Source: Coprobacter fastidiosus (lineage in GTDB: Bacteria > Bacteroidota > Bacteroidia > Bacteroidales > Coprobacteraceae). Taken from it: DNA of 64,000 bases. Positions 55,759 through 64,000 of the stretch are shown here, one piece after another (the first letter of the stretch is position 1; each line of letters begins with the position of its first letter). The notes beneath the pieces were generated by a model that was given only the letters and a program-made list of their open reading frames with translations, had not been told where the DNA came from and made no database searches. Made by a program: the position numbers and the translations under genes. The stretch spans positions 1,798,001 through 1,862,000 of the forward strand of contig NZ_AP028032.1 of assembly GCF_030296935.1 (NCBI RefSeq), in the 5' to 3' direction.

Positions 55759-56820
55759 ATGAAAATTACTGATCTGAAATTCTTAGCCATCGCTTTATTA
55801 ACAGTAACATTTTCATTTACATTGAACAGTTGTTCAGATGACGATGATGACAAAAAGGGAGAAGAAGTAAACTACACTCTGTCTTTAGCATCCGAAGACG
55901 ATGCTTTACTGGAACTTCCTACCGACCAATTAGTCGATACGGTCGTTCACATCACGACAAATGCTCCCGCAGAATTGATCAAGGTAGAAGCTGTCGAAAA
56001 TAACGGTTCTTGGTGTACTGCCAAAGTATTGAATAATACGACCATCTCAGTAAAAGCCGGCATTCATACGGAAAGTGACGACAGAACGGCGACATTCAAA
56101 ATTACCGTACCCGGTGCAGAACCCGTTGAATTTACAATAACCCAATTGGGAACTGATACTCAAAATACGATCACTTTATCGGGTGTCCCCATGGAAAATA
56201 ACATGTATACTTATACCACACCTTATAAAGACGGAGCTCCATTCAGTTTCGTTATTAAAACAAATGCCGGACGTTGGAACATGACCGTAGAAGATTGGAA
56301 CGACCCTGAAGATGGAACTTATACACCCTGGTATAGTATCAACAAGACTAGCGGACGCAGTGGAGAAACAGTTGAAATCAAATTTACCCAAGCAAATGAA
56401 ACCAGTATGATGAGAAATATAACATTAAATATCAGCGCAGGAACAGCAGAACCTGTGAGCATTTCCATCATGCAAAATCCTATGCCTGCAACAGAAATCA
56501 CGGTTTGGGATGCAAATTGGGAAACAACAATCGCAAACAATACATTATTGAGTTTCAATGCTAGCGACATCAGCACAAGCAGAGTTGAATACGGTATCGA
56601 CGCAAACGGAAGCATCGATGTAGCAATTTGTACTGCCGGAACATCAAATCCCATAACAGAAGAAGAATCTTGGTTAAATGCAAGTTACGGAATATACGGG
56701 AATGTTGTTATATCCCCCAAATCTGCTAATACCACAGGAGCGGACCGTAAATTAGATGTTGTATTAAAAGGCGGTGACGTTGAACTTTTCCGCATACCGG
56801 TAGTTCAGAAAGCCAACTAA
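55759..56820 (+). CDS. BACON-domain-like surface lipoprotein
   Basis: 353 residues. Lipobox TLNSC (Cys about 25) followed by SDDDDDKKGEE, an acidic run like the lipoprotein export signal that sends Bacteroidota lipoproteins to the cell surface. Two BACON-like Ig domains follow: about 38-130 (WCTAKVLNNTTISVKAG..., VEFTITQLG) and 135-245 (TAEPVSISIMQNP), then a third beta domain to the end (RKLDVVLKGGDVELFRIPVVQKAN). BACON domains are thought to bind mucin or carbohydrate or to act as spacers. It closes the operon before a strong terminator. Confidence 0.85.
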   Translation: MKITDLKFLAIALLTVTFSFTLNSCSDDDDDKKGEEVNYTLSLASEDDALLELPTDQLVDTVVHITTNAPAELIKVEAVENNGSWCTAKVLNNTTISVKAGIHTESDDRTATFKITVPGAEPVEFTITQLGTDTQNTITLSGVPMENNMYTYTTPYKDGAPFSFVIKTNAGRWNMTVEDWNDPEDGTYTPWYSINKTSGRSGETVEIKFTQANETSMMRNITLNISAGTAEPVSISIMQNPMPATEITVWDANWETTIANNTLLSFNASDISTSRVEYGIDANGSIDVAICTAGTSNPITEEESWLNASYGIYGNVVISPKSANTTGADRKLDVVLKGGDVELFRIPVVQKAN

Positions 56821-56830
56821 TATTTTTCCC

Positions 56831-56878
56831 TATTATAAAAAAACGTTCGTTTATTGAAACGAACGTTTTTTTATAATA
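56831..56878. terminator. Bidirectional intrinsic terminator of the SusCD operon
   Basis: Perfect 22-bp inverted repeat (56831-56852 and 56857-56878) with loop ATTG, GC pairs near the loop and A/T tracts at both bases. It serves the SusCD operon and the convergent PepSY-TM gene. Confidence 0.92.
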
Positions 56879-56889
56879 TCAAGTCTATA

Positions 56890-57468
56890 TCAGCTTAAAT
56901 AAATCAGGAACAAAACGGGAATCAAGATTCCTATTATAAATTCGATTCCTCCTCGTCCGATAATGCCCTTATTTCCTTTATTCATAAACAATCCGGTAAT
57001 CGTTATGATAATCAGAGATACGGCAAACACATCGGAGAACCATGTCCACCAACGCATCGGATTATAATGCAAACGGTTGAAAGCACTCAATATCGGACGT
57101 TTTTTTACCGACTCATATAAAGCTTTACCGGTATTCATATCGACCTCCAAAGAAGAGCCACCTTTCAAAAAGACTTTCATTTGCTGATCCCCGAAATAAT
57201 AGTGTTTCATATAAGCATTCTCTTCCCCGACTTGCTCAAGTAAAGCCAAAGTCTCCTCTTTCGACACTTTTTCCTGTTTCGGGAAATCGCCCTTCAACAT
57301 AATTTCAGAACGAGAAATCCGATAATCCGAATTAAAATCACGTTTATGGTTCAATGCAATACCTGAAACCGCATAAACAATTATTATCCCGGCAAAAATA
57401 AAGGAAAGATCCCGATGAATGACCCGAAACCATTTGCGTATCTTAGCAGAAAAATTATTGGACGGCAT
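56890..57468 (-). CDS. PepSY-associated membrane protein
   Basis: 192 residues from the Met at 57468 (MPSNNFSAKIRKWFRVIHRDLSFIFAGI). An earlier in-frame Met at 57525 would overlap the preceding gene by 71 bases, so the shorter start, overlapping by 14, is preferred. Three membrane helices: about 18-38 with the RVIHRDLS...GIALNHKRDF motif of PepSY-TM proteins, 140-160 and 172-190. The loop holds a PepSY-like unit (EETLALLEQVGEENAYMKHYYFGDQQMKVFLKGGSSLEVDMNTGK). Relatives sit with iron or redox uptake genes; here it pairs with a small lipoprotein. Confidence 0.8.
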   Translation of the reverse strand: MPSNNFSAKIRKWFRVIHRDLSFIFAGIIIVYAVSGIALNHKRDFNSDYRISRSEIMLKGDFPKQEKVSKEETLALLEQVGEENAYMKHYYFGDQQMKVFLKGGSSLEVDMNTGKALYESVKKRPILSAFNRLHYNPMRWWTWFSDVFAVSLIIITITGLFMNKGNKGIIGRGGIEFIIGILIPVLFLIYLS

Positions 57469-57982
57469 ATTCTGAAGCAACGATATGATACTGACTATAA
57501 TAATTCTTGTTTTCTTTTTCGGCACGTTCCGCTATTGCTGCCCGAATTTCGGCAATTTGCTGTTTCAACATTGCTACCGCCTCAGGATTACCTTGCGGAG
57601 TCTTCAAACTTTCATCTAAACGGTGCTCCCAATCAGAAAGAAAAGCTTCATCCACTCGTTGTTCATTAATAACGACTTTTACACGAACGTTGTTATTTCT
57701 CAGATCATTGCTGAACGAACCGATTTGAGATCCGGCCTCTACATTGACAATCTGAGTCGTATCGCTTCCCATCAAAGTAATATGAGAACCGCCATGCCCG
57801 CAGATATCGACACAAAAACCTTCAACCTCCACCGTATCACCGATCAAGGAGTCTTGCAAAACCAACAAACTATCTACCTGATACACTTCATCTGTGATCT
57901 GATCAGAGGTTGTCGTTTTGGGCTGACACGCTACGACAAAAGAGAGTACCAATAATGATACACATAAATTTACTACTTTCAT
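57455..57982 (-). CDS. Lipoprotein with Cys/His-rich CGHGGSH motif
   Basis: 175 residues. Lipobox LSFVVAC (Cys about 19). The mature part has an OB-like beta segment, GDTVEVEGFCVDICGHGGSHITLMGSDT (about 48-75), whose two Cys and two His could bind metal or haem, then an acidic helical tail. I do not recognise a named family with certainty; DUF4920-like proteins are similar in outline. It is first in a two-gene operon with the PepSY-TM protein, overlapping it by 14 bases, behind a textbook promoter. Confidence 0.72.
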   Translation of the reverse strand: MKVVNLCVSLLVLSFVVACQPKTTTSDQITDEVYQVDSLLVLQDSLIGDTVEVEGFCVDICGHGGSHITLMGSDTTQIVNVEAGSQIGSFSNDLRNNNVRVKVVINEQRVDEAFLSDWEHRLDESLKTPQGNPEAVAMLKQQIAEIRAAIAERAEKENKNYYSQYHIVASEYAVQ

Positions 57983-58039
57983 TTTTTTTATTTATTAAAA
58001 TATTTGATTTATTTCTGCATAATAAATATTTATACACTA

Positions 58040-58069
58040 CAAATATACTACTTACTTAATTAATTTCAA
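58040..58069 (-). promoter_or_regulatory. Promoter of the lipoprotein/PepSY-TM operon
   Basis: On the minus strand TTG (58069-58067), exactly 19 bases, TATATTTG (58047-58040): full match to the Bacteroidota consensus. The leader would be about 52 bases. Confidence 0.8.
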
Positions 58070-58197
58070 TATAAAATATCAGCAATCATATTTTTCCAAA
58101 CATCAAATCCGAAAAATAAAAAACTCGATAAAACGATTTTCAGTAATTTATTTCGGAAAAATTTCGTATATTCTTTCATTCAAATTAAAGTTTTTCT

Positions 58198-58205
58198 TAT
58201 TTTTG
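58198..58205 (+). promoter_or_regulatory. Promoter -7 box of the XRE-cupin / acyl-CoA synthetase operon
   Basis: TATTTTTG, 63 bases before the start codon. No clear -33 TTG. The sequence around it is very AT-rich. Confidence 0.5.
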
Positions 58206-58267
58206 CCAATAATTATTTCATATTATTGCAAATTACATCACAAAAACATACAATATAATAGTAAGTT

Positions 58268-58843
58268 ATGAAAAACAACAAGACCGTAGGTTACAAAATA
58301 CAAACGATTCGGGAAAATAAGAATATGAGCCGTAAAGAGGTAGCCGAACAAGCCGGATTAAGCGAAGAGCAGGTTACACGAATAGAAGAAGATATCGATT
58401 TACCGGCACTTGCCCCGCTATTAAAAATAGCTCGAGCTATGGGGGTACGGTTAGGAACATTCCTTGATGATCAGGAAGAGCTCGGACCTGTTATATGTCG
58501 GAATATGCAAAAGGAAAAAAGTATTAGTTTCTCTACAAATACTCCAAATGCATCCAGACACATGGAATATTATTCTTTGTCAAAATCGAAATCGAACCGC
58601 CACATGGAGCCTTTTTTTATAAACATAGCTCCAGCCCCGGCAAACGAATATGAAATGTCCTCACATGAAGGAGAAGAATTTATTATAGTCGCAAACGGAG
58701 AAATTGAAATCAATTACGGTAACGAAACATATGTCCTGAAAAAAGGTGATAGCATTTATTACGACTCTATCGTGCCTCATCACGTACATGCCTATAACAA
58801 CCAAACAGCCACTATTCTCGCTGTAGTTTATGTTCCTGCCTAA
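58268..58843 (+). CDS. XRE-family transcriptional regulator with C-terminal cupin domain
   Basis: 191 residues. Helix-turn-helix at about 9-62 (IQTIRENKNMSRKEVAEQAGLSEEQVTRIEE). A cupin fold at about 110-190 has HEGEEFIIVANGEIEINYG and VPHHVHAYNN, with His residues that could hold a metal. Regulators of this build often sense a small metabolite and control the next gene. It is 21 bases upstream of the acyl-CoA synthetase, so a role in control of fatty-acid activation is likely (inference). Confidence 0.92.
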   Translation: MKNNKTVGYKIQTIRENKNMSRKEVAEQAGLSEEQVTRIEEDIDLPALAPLLKIARAMGVRLGTFLDDQEELGPVICRNMQKEKSISFSTNTPNASRHMEYYSLSKSKSNRHMEPFFINIAPAPANEYEMSSHEGEEFIIVANGEIEINYGNETYVLKKGDSIYYDSIVPHHVHAYNNQTATILAVVYVPA

Positions 58844-58864
58844 AAACCGCTAAAATTCCAGACT

Positions 58865-60517
58865 ATGCAATTATTTGAAAAAACATTAGGAGATTTTCTC
58901 GAATATTGGGCAGAAAAAACACCTGATAAAGAATTTATCGTTTACTCGGACCGAGACTTGCGTTTTACTTACTCAGAATTCAACAAACGTGTAAATAATC
59001 TTGCCAAAGGGATGATGGCCATAGGAGTCGAAAAAGACTCTAAAGTCGGTATTTGGGCAACGAACGTACCCGATTGGCTCACATTTCTGTTTGCATCTGC
59101 CAAAATCGGAGCAATTCTGGTTACTGTAAATACAAACTACAAACAACATGAGTTGGAATACCTGGTAGAAAATGCCGATATTCACACATTATGCATATCC
59201 AACGGTACATTCGACAGCGATTACGTCGACATGACCTACACAATGCTCCCCGAATTGAAAACCTCACAACGAGGACATTTGAAAAGTAATAAGTTTCCCT
59301 ATATGCGCAATGTCGTTTATATCGGACAGGAAAAACATCGGGGCATGTACAATACAGCAGAACTTCTTTTATTGGGAAATACCATAACTGATGAAAAGTT
59401 AGAAACCCAAAAACAGAAATTCAACTGTTATGATGTAGTGAATATGCAATATACTTCGGGGACTACAGGCTTCCCAAAAGGAGTAATGCTTACTCACCAC
59501 AATATCACGAACAACGGATATTGCATAGGGCAATGCATGAAATTCTCCGAAAACGATCGGGTATGCCTTCCCGTTCCCCTTTTCCATTGTTTCGGTATCG
59601 TACTCGGCATCATGGCGATCATCACCAATGGAGGATGTGCCGTAATGCTTGAACGATTCGATCCGCTTGTCGTACTGGCTTCGGTTCATAAAGAACGATG
59701 CACTGCACTATACGGCGTCCCGACTATGTTTATTGCCGAATTGAATCACCCGATGTTCAGCATGTTCGACCTTTCATCTCTGCGCACGGGAATTATGGCA
59801 GGATCTCTGTGCCCCGAATGGCTTATGCGGGAAGTAATGGACAAAATGTACATGAAAGAAATCACAAGTGTTTACGGACTGACAGAAACATCGCCGGGCA
59901 TGACTCAAAGTAAAGTCGATGATCCGGTCGAAGTCAGAGCATCGACAGTAGGAAGCGATCTTCCCGGAGTAGAAGTGCGCGTAATAGATCCGGAAACTCT
60001 CGAAGAATGTCCGGTAGGTGTGCAGGGTGAAATGTGTTGCCGAGGATACAATATCATGAAAGGATATTACAAAATGCCGGAGGCCACAGCCGCCATTATC
60101 GATAAAAACGGCTTTTTGCATTCCGGGGATCTGGGAATAAAAACTCCTGAAGGCAACTACAAAATTACCGGGCGTATCAAAGACATGATTATTCGAGGCG
60201 GAGAGAATATATATCCACGCGAAATTGAAGAATTCTTGTATCAGATCCCGCAAATTAAAGACGTACAAGTTGCTGCCGTGCCCTCAAAGAAATACGGAGA
60301 AGAAGTCGGAGCATTCATTATACTGAAAGAGGGCGAAAGCCTGCATGACTGCGATGTAAAAGACTTCTGTAAAGGGAAAATTTCACGACATAAAATACCT
60401 AAATATATTTTCTTTATAGACCAATTCCCATTAACCGGTAGCGGAAAAATACAAAAATATAAACTAAAAGATTTGGGACTCGAACTATTAAAGAAACAAG
60501 GTATTACACCCGACTGA
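58865..60517 (+). CDS. AMP-forming acyl-CoA synthetase
   Basis: 550 residues. Adenylation motifs: [20 protein letters not shown] (about 196-215), [13 protein letters not shown] (about 337-349), [41 protein letters not shown] and C-terminal [12 protein letters not shown] with the catalytic Lys. It resembles FadD-like medium/long-chain fatty acyl-CoA synthetases more than acetyl-CoA synthetases. It differs clearly from the other ligase at 26947 (shorter, LC-FACS-unlike N-terminus). Paired with the XRE-cupin regulator. Confidence 0.92.
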   Translation: MQLFEKTLGDFLEYWAEKTPDKEFIVYSDRDLRFTYSEFNKRVNNLAKGMMAIGVEKDSKVGIWATNVPDWLTFLFASAKIGAILVTVNTNYKQHELEYLVENADIHTLCISNGTFDSDYVDMTYTMLPELKTSQRGHLKSNKFPYMRNVVYIGQEKHRGMYNTAELLLLGNTITDEKLETQKQKFNCYDVVNMQYTSGTTGFPKGVMLTHHNITNNGYCIGQCMKFSENDRVCLPVPLFHCFGIVLGIMAIITNGGCAVMLERFDPLVVLASVHKERCTALYGVPTMFIAELNHPMFSMFDLSSLRTGIMAGSLCPEWLMREVMDKMYMKEITSVYGLTETSPGMTQSKVDDPVEVRASTVGSDLPGVEVRVIDPETLEECPVGVQGEMCCRGYNIMKGYYKMPEATAAIIDKNGFLHSGDLGIKTPEGNYKITGRIKDMIIRGGENIYPREIEEFLYQIPQIKDVQVAAVPSKKYGEEVGAFIILKEGESLHDCDVKDFCKGKISRHKIPKYIFFIDQFPLTGSGKIQKYKLKDLGLELLKKQGITPD

Positions 60518-60550
60518 AAAAGCTTTTCCATCTACCTATAATTTGATGAT

Positions 60551-60600
60551 ATCCTTTTGTCTGCCTATCCGCACCGGAGAACAGACAAAAGGATTTTTTT
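60551..60600 (+). terminator. Intrinsic terminator after the acyl-CoA synthetase
   Basis: ATCCTTTTGTCTG (60551-60563) pairs with CAGACAAAAGGAT (60582-60594), with an inner TCCG/CGGA helix, and runs into TTTTTT. Convergent with the PL8 gene. The 90 bases to 60694 hold nothing else I can name. Confidence 0.85.
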
Positions 60601-60693
60601 TCAGGTCTGATAGAAATAGCTTGTTAAATTTACCCGCATCAACTTTGAGAATTTCTTTGCCAGAAATTTAGATGACAAAACTCTTAATCCAAA

Positions 60694-62883
60694 CTATAAC
60701 GTAACAGAAATTCCTGAACCTGCATATTTACCTTGAGGACAGCTGACAGTAAAACGAGTACGATTTTCTTCCGGGATATAAACTCCTCCTGAATATTCTC
60801 CGGAAATTTCAAAAACTATCGTTTTTAATTGCTGCGTAGGATCGGACATCGTTATTTTCCAACCATCTTTATAAGGCCGGAGTATAAATAACGCCGGAGT
60901 TACTGCAATAAAATCGCAATAAGCATCGAGATAAAGCAAACCCGGTTTATAAAATATAGCTGATATGAGATTATTGTTTTTTTGTTTTACAGCTTGGCAC
61001 TCTTCTGTCCGGCTTAAAATATCCACTGACGAAAAAGCCTTCCGACTACTTTTATCAGAAGGTGTTACCATATAAGCATAACATCCCTGATGATTATCTA
61101 AAACACAAGTAAATATTTTTGCAGACTGTTCGGACATATCGTAAAATGCTGCTATTTCATGCCAACTACCAAAACTCTTTTTTACAAAAATACGTCCTTT
61201 TTGTCCCGGAAGAATACAATAATCCCAACCACCATGACTAACCAGACAGCTACTTTCTGGAGGCAACTCAAAAATATCATCTTTCAGAACAGATGTTTTC
61301 CCTTCAAAGTTTATGGTACAATTACCGGCATAATACGTTTGGTTTATCGTTGTCTGTAAAGAATCGCCCTTAGAACTTCTTAAACCATTTCCCAAACATA
61401 CAAGCAAATCTCCGAACAAAAAATACCCCTTTTTCCCGGTTATCCCGTCACGATCGAGAGAAAAAGCGGCAATACCGTTTTCTCCATCAGCTATCACTCC
61501 TGAAAAAGCATTTCCGTTACGATAACCTTCCCATCCCAATAAAGGCAAATCTCTATAATTTGCAGGAGCAGTAATACCCGGAAGGCAATGCCAGTCCCAC
61601 ACCGGAAAAATATTCTCATATTCTTTTCCGTCTCGCATTAAAGCCGTCACACCGTCCCCTAAATAATATCCCTTCAAATTCTCTTTATTACCTGTCTCCG
61701 TAGCAATAACACGAGGAGATGAAAACCTCACGGAGATATAAGCTTTTGAGGTTTTACTAACCAGCATATCAGACCGATAAAAAGCACAAGTCCCGAAAGA
61801 GTCACAATCTCGACCTTCAGTAAGAATAGATCTGCACGATTCTTTATATCGACAAGCCCTCATACAATCGACATGAGAAATATCGTACAAAGCCTGTACT
61901 AATGCCAAGGCCTTTCCTCTTTGAACATTTTTAAACAGTTGGCGACCACAAGCGCTAAAATCCATTCTACCGTTCCATACAACACCATTTAAACCTTTTA
62001 ACAAGTAATCCCCCAATATCCCAATCTGTTTCTCTGCAAAAGAAAATTTTGTATCTCGAAAAATACAAGCCCAATATGTCATATTCAAGGCGTAAGCAAG
62101 ACCATAGTTTCCAAACTGAAGCTGAGGGCCGTGCAAATGATATGAATAATCAGGTTGTATTCCTTCCCCCATTGTCAAATATATCTCCGAAACAATTACA
62201 TTACGGGCCGACTCCAATTCATCTTTATCTTTCTCGAATAACGCTTTATAGATAACATTTCCTGCTAACCACACTTTATTTTGTCCGGTCTTGCCTATAC
62301 GAGAACGGCTCAACTGTTCAAGTGCTTTACTTCTTAAATCCTCGGGTAAATGATCTTCCATCATCAACAATGCTGGTCCGAGTATTTTATTAATTCCGAT
62401 ATCGGTAAACCACCAATTTGTAGAACAATTGTCGTAATTACACCAATAGTTCAATCCCGATAAAAACACTTTTAGCACCTTATCGTGACGATATAAACCT
62501 GATTTTACAGCACAATAGCTTTTTGCTAAATGAAAAAGACGAATTACATGAAAAGACGGGAGCCAAAGACTTGCACTTCGATCTTCATAATTTATATCCG
62601 GCCAACTTCCATCCGGCAACTGCGAAACGACCCAATGCTCTATCGTATCACAAGGTAAAAGAATGTTCAAGTATAATTCTTTAACAGATTGATCAATATA
62701 CGAACCGTTATCTGTCAACTGAATAATCTCAGATACTATTTTTTCACCTTCATATAATGAATTCGTATGCCATTCTATTAAATTCTTCTTACAAATCTGT
62801 ATATCTTCAGCATACACCATATTGAAGAGAAAGAAGAAAAAAACAGATAATATTTTATACGGGTAACCTCCCATGTATATCAA
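60694..62883 (-). CDS. Polysaccharide lyase family 8 (chondroitin AC / hyaluronan lyase-like)
   Basis: 729 residues; signal peptide ends near MVYAED (a start at Met4, 62874, is also possible). An alpha/alpha toroid at about 30-380 and a beta-sandwich region to the end. Catalytic set matched by spacing to Flavobacterium chondroitinase AC: Asn202, His251 and Tyr260 in HLHGPQLQFGNYG (9 apart, as His225/Tyr234), Arg314 (54 after the Tyr, as Arg288) and Glu396 or Glu401. Trp156-Trp157 form the sugar platform. Such enzymes cut uronic-acid polysaccharides by beta-elimination. The precise substrate (chondroitin, hyaluronan, xanthan-like) cannot be told. It follows the FAD oxidoreductase gene in the same direction by 51 bases. 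Confidence 0.9.
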   Translation of the reverse strand: MIYMGGYPYKILSVFFFFLFNMVYAEDIQICKKNLIEWHTNSLYEGEKIVSEIIQLTDNGSYIDQSVKELYLNILLPCDTIEHWVVSQLPDGSWPDINYEDRSASLWLPSFHVIRLFHLAKSYCAVKSGLYRHDKVLKVFLSGLNYWCNYDNCSTNWWFTDIGINKILGPALLMMEDHLPEDLRSKALEQLSRSRIGKTGQNKVWLAGNVIYKALFEKDKDELESARNVIVSEIYLTMGEGIQPDYSYHLHGPQLQFGNYGLAYALNMTYWACIFRDTKFSFAEKQIGILGDYLLKGLNGVVWNGRMDFSACGRQLFKNVQRGKALALVQALYDISHVDCMRACRYKESCRSILTEGRDCDSFGTCAFYRSDMLVSKTSKAYISVRFSSPRVIATETGNKENLKGYYLGDGVTALMRDGKEYENIFPVWDWHCLPGITAPANYRDLPLLGWEGYRNGNAFSGVIADGENGIAAFSLDRDGITGKKGYFLFGDLLVCLGNGLRSSKGDSLQTTINQTYYAGNCTINFEGKTSVLKDDIFELPPESSCLVSHGGWDYCILPGQKGRIFVKKSFGSWHEIAAFYDMSEQSAKIFTCVLDNHQGCYAYMVTPSDKSSRKAFSSVDILSRTEECQAVKQKNNNLISAIFYKPGLLYLDAYCDFIAVTPALFILRPYKDGWKITMSDPTQQLKTIVFEISGEYSGGVYIPEENRTRFTVSCPQGKYAGSGISVTL

Positions 62884-62934
62884 TTTTCAAAAATTCTCAT
62901 AATACAATTTTATAAACTCTATTTTTATGTCTGA

Positions 62935-63999
62935 TTACCGTATATTCTGTCCTTCTTCTTTTAAGCGTTTCCGCAATAAAGTTACATCAACTTCATGCAC
63001 ATCCGGTTTTTCGGAACGAACAGCCAAAGCCCCAGCCAATCCGGCAGCTTCACCAGTCACCAAGCAAGCCGGCATAACCCGCAAACTGCCAAAAGCATAT
63101 TCATCTGTAGATATACAACGGCCTGCTACCAAAACATTTTTCAATTTCTTAGGAGTAAGGCAACGATACGGAATACCGTGAGATTCCCCTTTGGAATAAC
63201 GAGGATAACGCTTTTTCTTGTTCTTTTTATGGACGTCGATATAATAGCAATTCCGTCCTATTTCGTCATCAAAAGATCTCCGTGCCAGCCAATCATCTAT
63301 TGTGAATAAATAATCGCCCACAATACGGCGGCTTTCTCTCAAGCCTAATAACGATCCTGTTGCCGAAAGATAAGAATCTCCGAAAATTTCCGGAGCAAAC
63401 TCATGTAGTCCTTCATCCATTTGTTTCACCAGCTGCCGCCCTCGTATCATTGCATCCGAAAGATCTAAAGGATCAGTACTATTCACCTGTATATGTCCTG
63501 CATTGAACATCAAAAAAGAGGGTGCAGACATTTTTACATTAAAATGAGAATCAGGGATCAAAGGATACTTACCCGAAGCCAAAATTTTATGGATAGGGCT
63601 TTGCGGTTTGGCACCTTCTATCGTATAGCGGGCTTTATTATAATTTTGTTGATTTACATTCGCCATAGAAAAACAGAGTGTCGCAGATTGTACTTTCTCC
63701 GACTCATCTCCATGCAGAAAATCTGCACCGGCCCAGGCTGCCATATCTCCATCTCCAGTACAATCGATATATACTTTCGCTTTATATGCCGTCAGTCCGG
63801 CTTTATTCGACACGATAATCGAATCTATCGTTTCGTCATTTTTCATTTCCACAGCAGATAACTGAGTAAATAACAATACAGAAGCTCCTGAACTCAAAAC
63901 CATTTCATCATATACCCTTTTCAATTGCTCGGTATTTATCGGTAACCAGTTATAACTGTTTTCTGGGACGTGAGGTACACCTTTTTTAGCCGCCCTCAT
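62935..63999 (-). CDS. FAD-dependent oxidoreductase (FAD_oxidored/PF12831-like), 5' part outside window
   Basis: 354 residues are visible. The N-terminal GxGxxG flavin-binding motif is missing because the gene runs past the right edge; the first Met here (63999) lies mid-protein. Family marks present are KAKVYIDCTGDGDMAAWAGADF (FAD region), SYLSATGSLLGLRESRRIVGDY and VVAGRCISTDEYAFGSLRVMPACLVTGEAAGLAGALA near the end. Proteins of this kind are often found in polysaccharide-use loci beside lyases and sulfatases, with a substrate that is seldom known. Its position upstream of the PL8 gene suggests one operon that continues to the right. Confidence 0.85.
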   Translation of the reverse strand: MRAAKKGVPHVPENSYNWLPINTEQLKRVYDEMVLSSGASVLLFTQLSAVEMKNDETIDSIIVSNKAGLTAYKAKVYIDCTGDGDMAAWAGADFLHGDESEKVQSATLCFSMANVNQQNYNKARYTIEGAKPQSPIHKILASGKYPLIPDSHFNVKMSAPSFLMFNAGHIQVNSTDPLDLSDAMIRGRQLVKQMDEGLHEFAPEIFGDSYLSATGSLLGLRESRRIVGDYLFTIDDWLARRSFDDEIGRNCYYIDVHKKNKKKRYPRYSKGESHGIPYRCLTPKKLKNVLVAGRCISTDEYAFGSLRVMPACLVTGEAAGLAGALAVRSEKPDVHEVDVTLLRKRLKEEGQNIR

Positions 64000-64000
64000 T

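Noticed and set aside
56831-56878. ACGTTCGTTT in the operon terminator as another regulator site
   Set aside because: It is part of a perfect 22-bp terminator stem at the end of two convergent genes; similarity to the 10.3-kb palindrome is explained by the hairpin sequence and there is no promoter here.

Overview
The window is a Bacteroidota chromosome segment, most likely order Bacteroidales. This is shown by SusC/SusD-type outer-membrane genes, a GH97 enzyme, lineage families (DUF6048, DUF6452, DUF4199, DUF4292, DUF4843, BACON), GldD/GldE, and promoters of the TTG-N19-TAnnTTTG type. Base composition is AT-rich. Two secreted proteins end in type-IX-secretion-like C-terminal tails, which fits a Coprobacter/Barnesiella/Parabacteroides-like gut or oral lineage better than classical Bacteroides; this placement is inference. 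No rRNA, insertion sequence, phage gene or CRISPR array was seen.

Layout. 1-2.1 kb: 3' part of a GH97 alpha-glucosidase. 2.2-5.5 kb: leftward operon (DUF4199, GT2, nitroreductase, DUF6452 lipoprotein, DUF6048). 5.7-5.9 kb: SRP RNA and tRNA-Thr behind one promoter. 6.2-13.7 kb: an accessory locus with two secreted proteins carrying sorting tails (a two-domain beta-sandwich protein and a beta-helix/SGNH esterase fusion) around a membrane-tethered SARP-like regulator whose promoter region carries repeated palindromes. 13.9-19.3 kb: leftward housekeeping genes (PPTase, gldD, gldE, ssb, proC, NADH dehydrogenase 2). 19.6-24.9 kb: tandem zinc-metalloprotease paralogues, the second with a destroyed HExxH motif. 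24.9-30 kb: argB, prfB with its programmed +1 frameshift, a long-chain acyl-CoA ligase, and an ArgE-like M20 peptidase. 30-38.3 kb: surface-polysaccharide genes (GT2s, GT4-like, Wzx, GT-C-like, FemAB-like). They appear to be read through from dut-TPR-DUF4292-EnvC (38.3-42.7 kb). 42.9-45.5 kb: dGTPase and a TPM protein with zinc fingers. 46.2-56.8 kb: SusC-SusD-DUF4843-PKD-like-zinc metalloprotease-BACON lipoprotein operon. 56.9-60.5 kb: a small PepSY-TM/lipoprotein pair, then an XRE-cupin regulator and acyl-CoA synthetase. 60.7-64 kb: PL8 polysaccharide lyase and the 3' part of an FAD-dependent oxidoreductase.

How the parts may fit together: three paralogues of one large secreted metalloprotease family sit in the window, two in tandem (one active, one apparently a pseudoenzyme) and one inside a SusCD-type uptake operon that has no glycoside hydrolase. 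That suggests capture of a proteinaceous or glycoprotein substrate. The locus at 6.2-13.7 kb, where a periplasmic Kelch/LamG sensor is joined through one membrane helix to a cytoplasmic DNA-binding domain, is the best candidate for a poorly described system. Bacteroidota make little use of Shine-Dalgarno sites, so starts were chosen from signal peptides, spacing and promoter positions.
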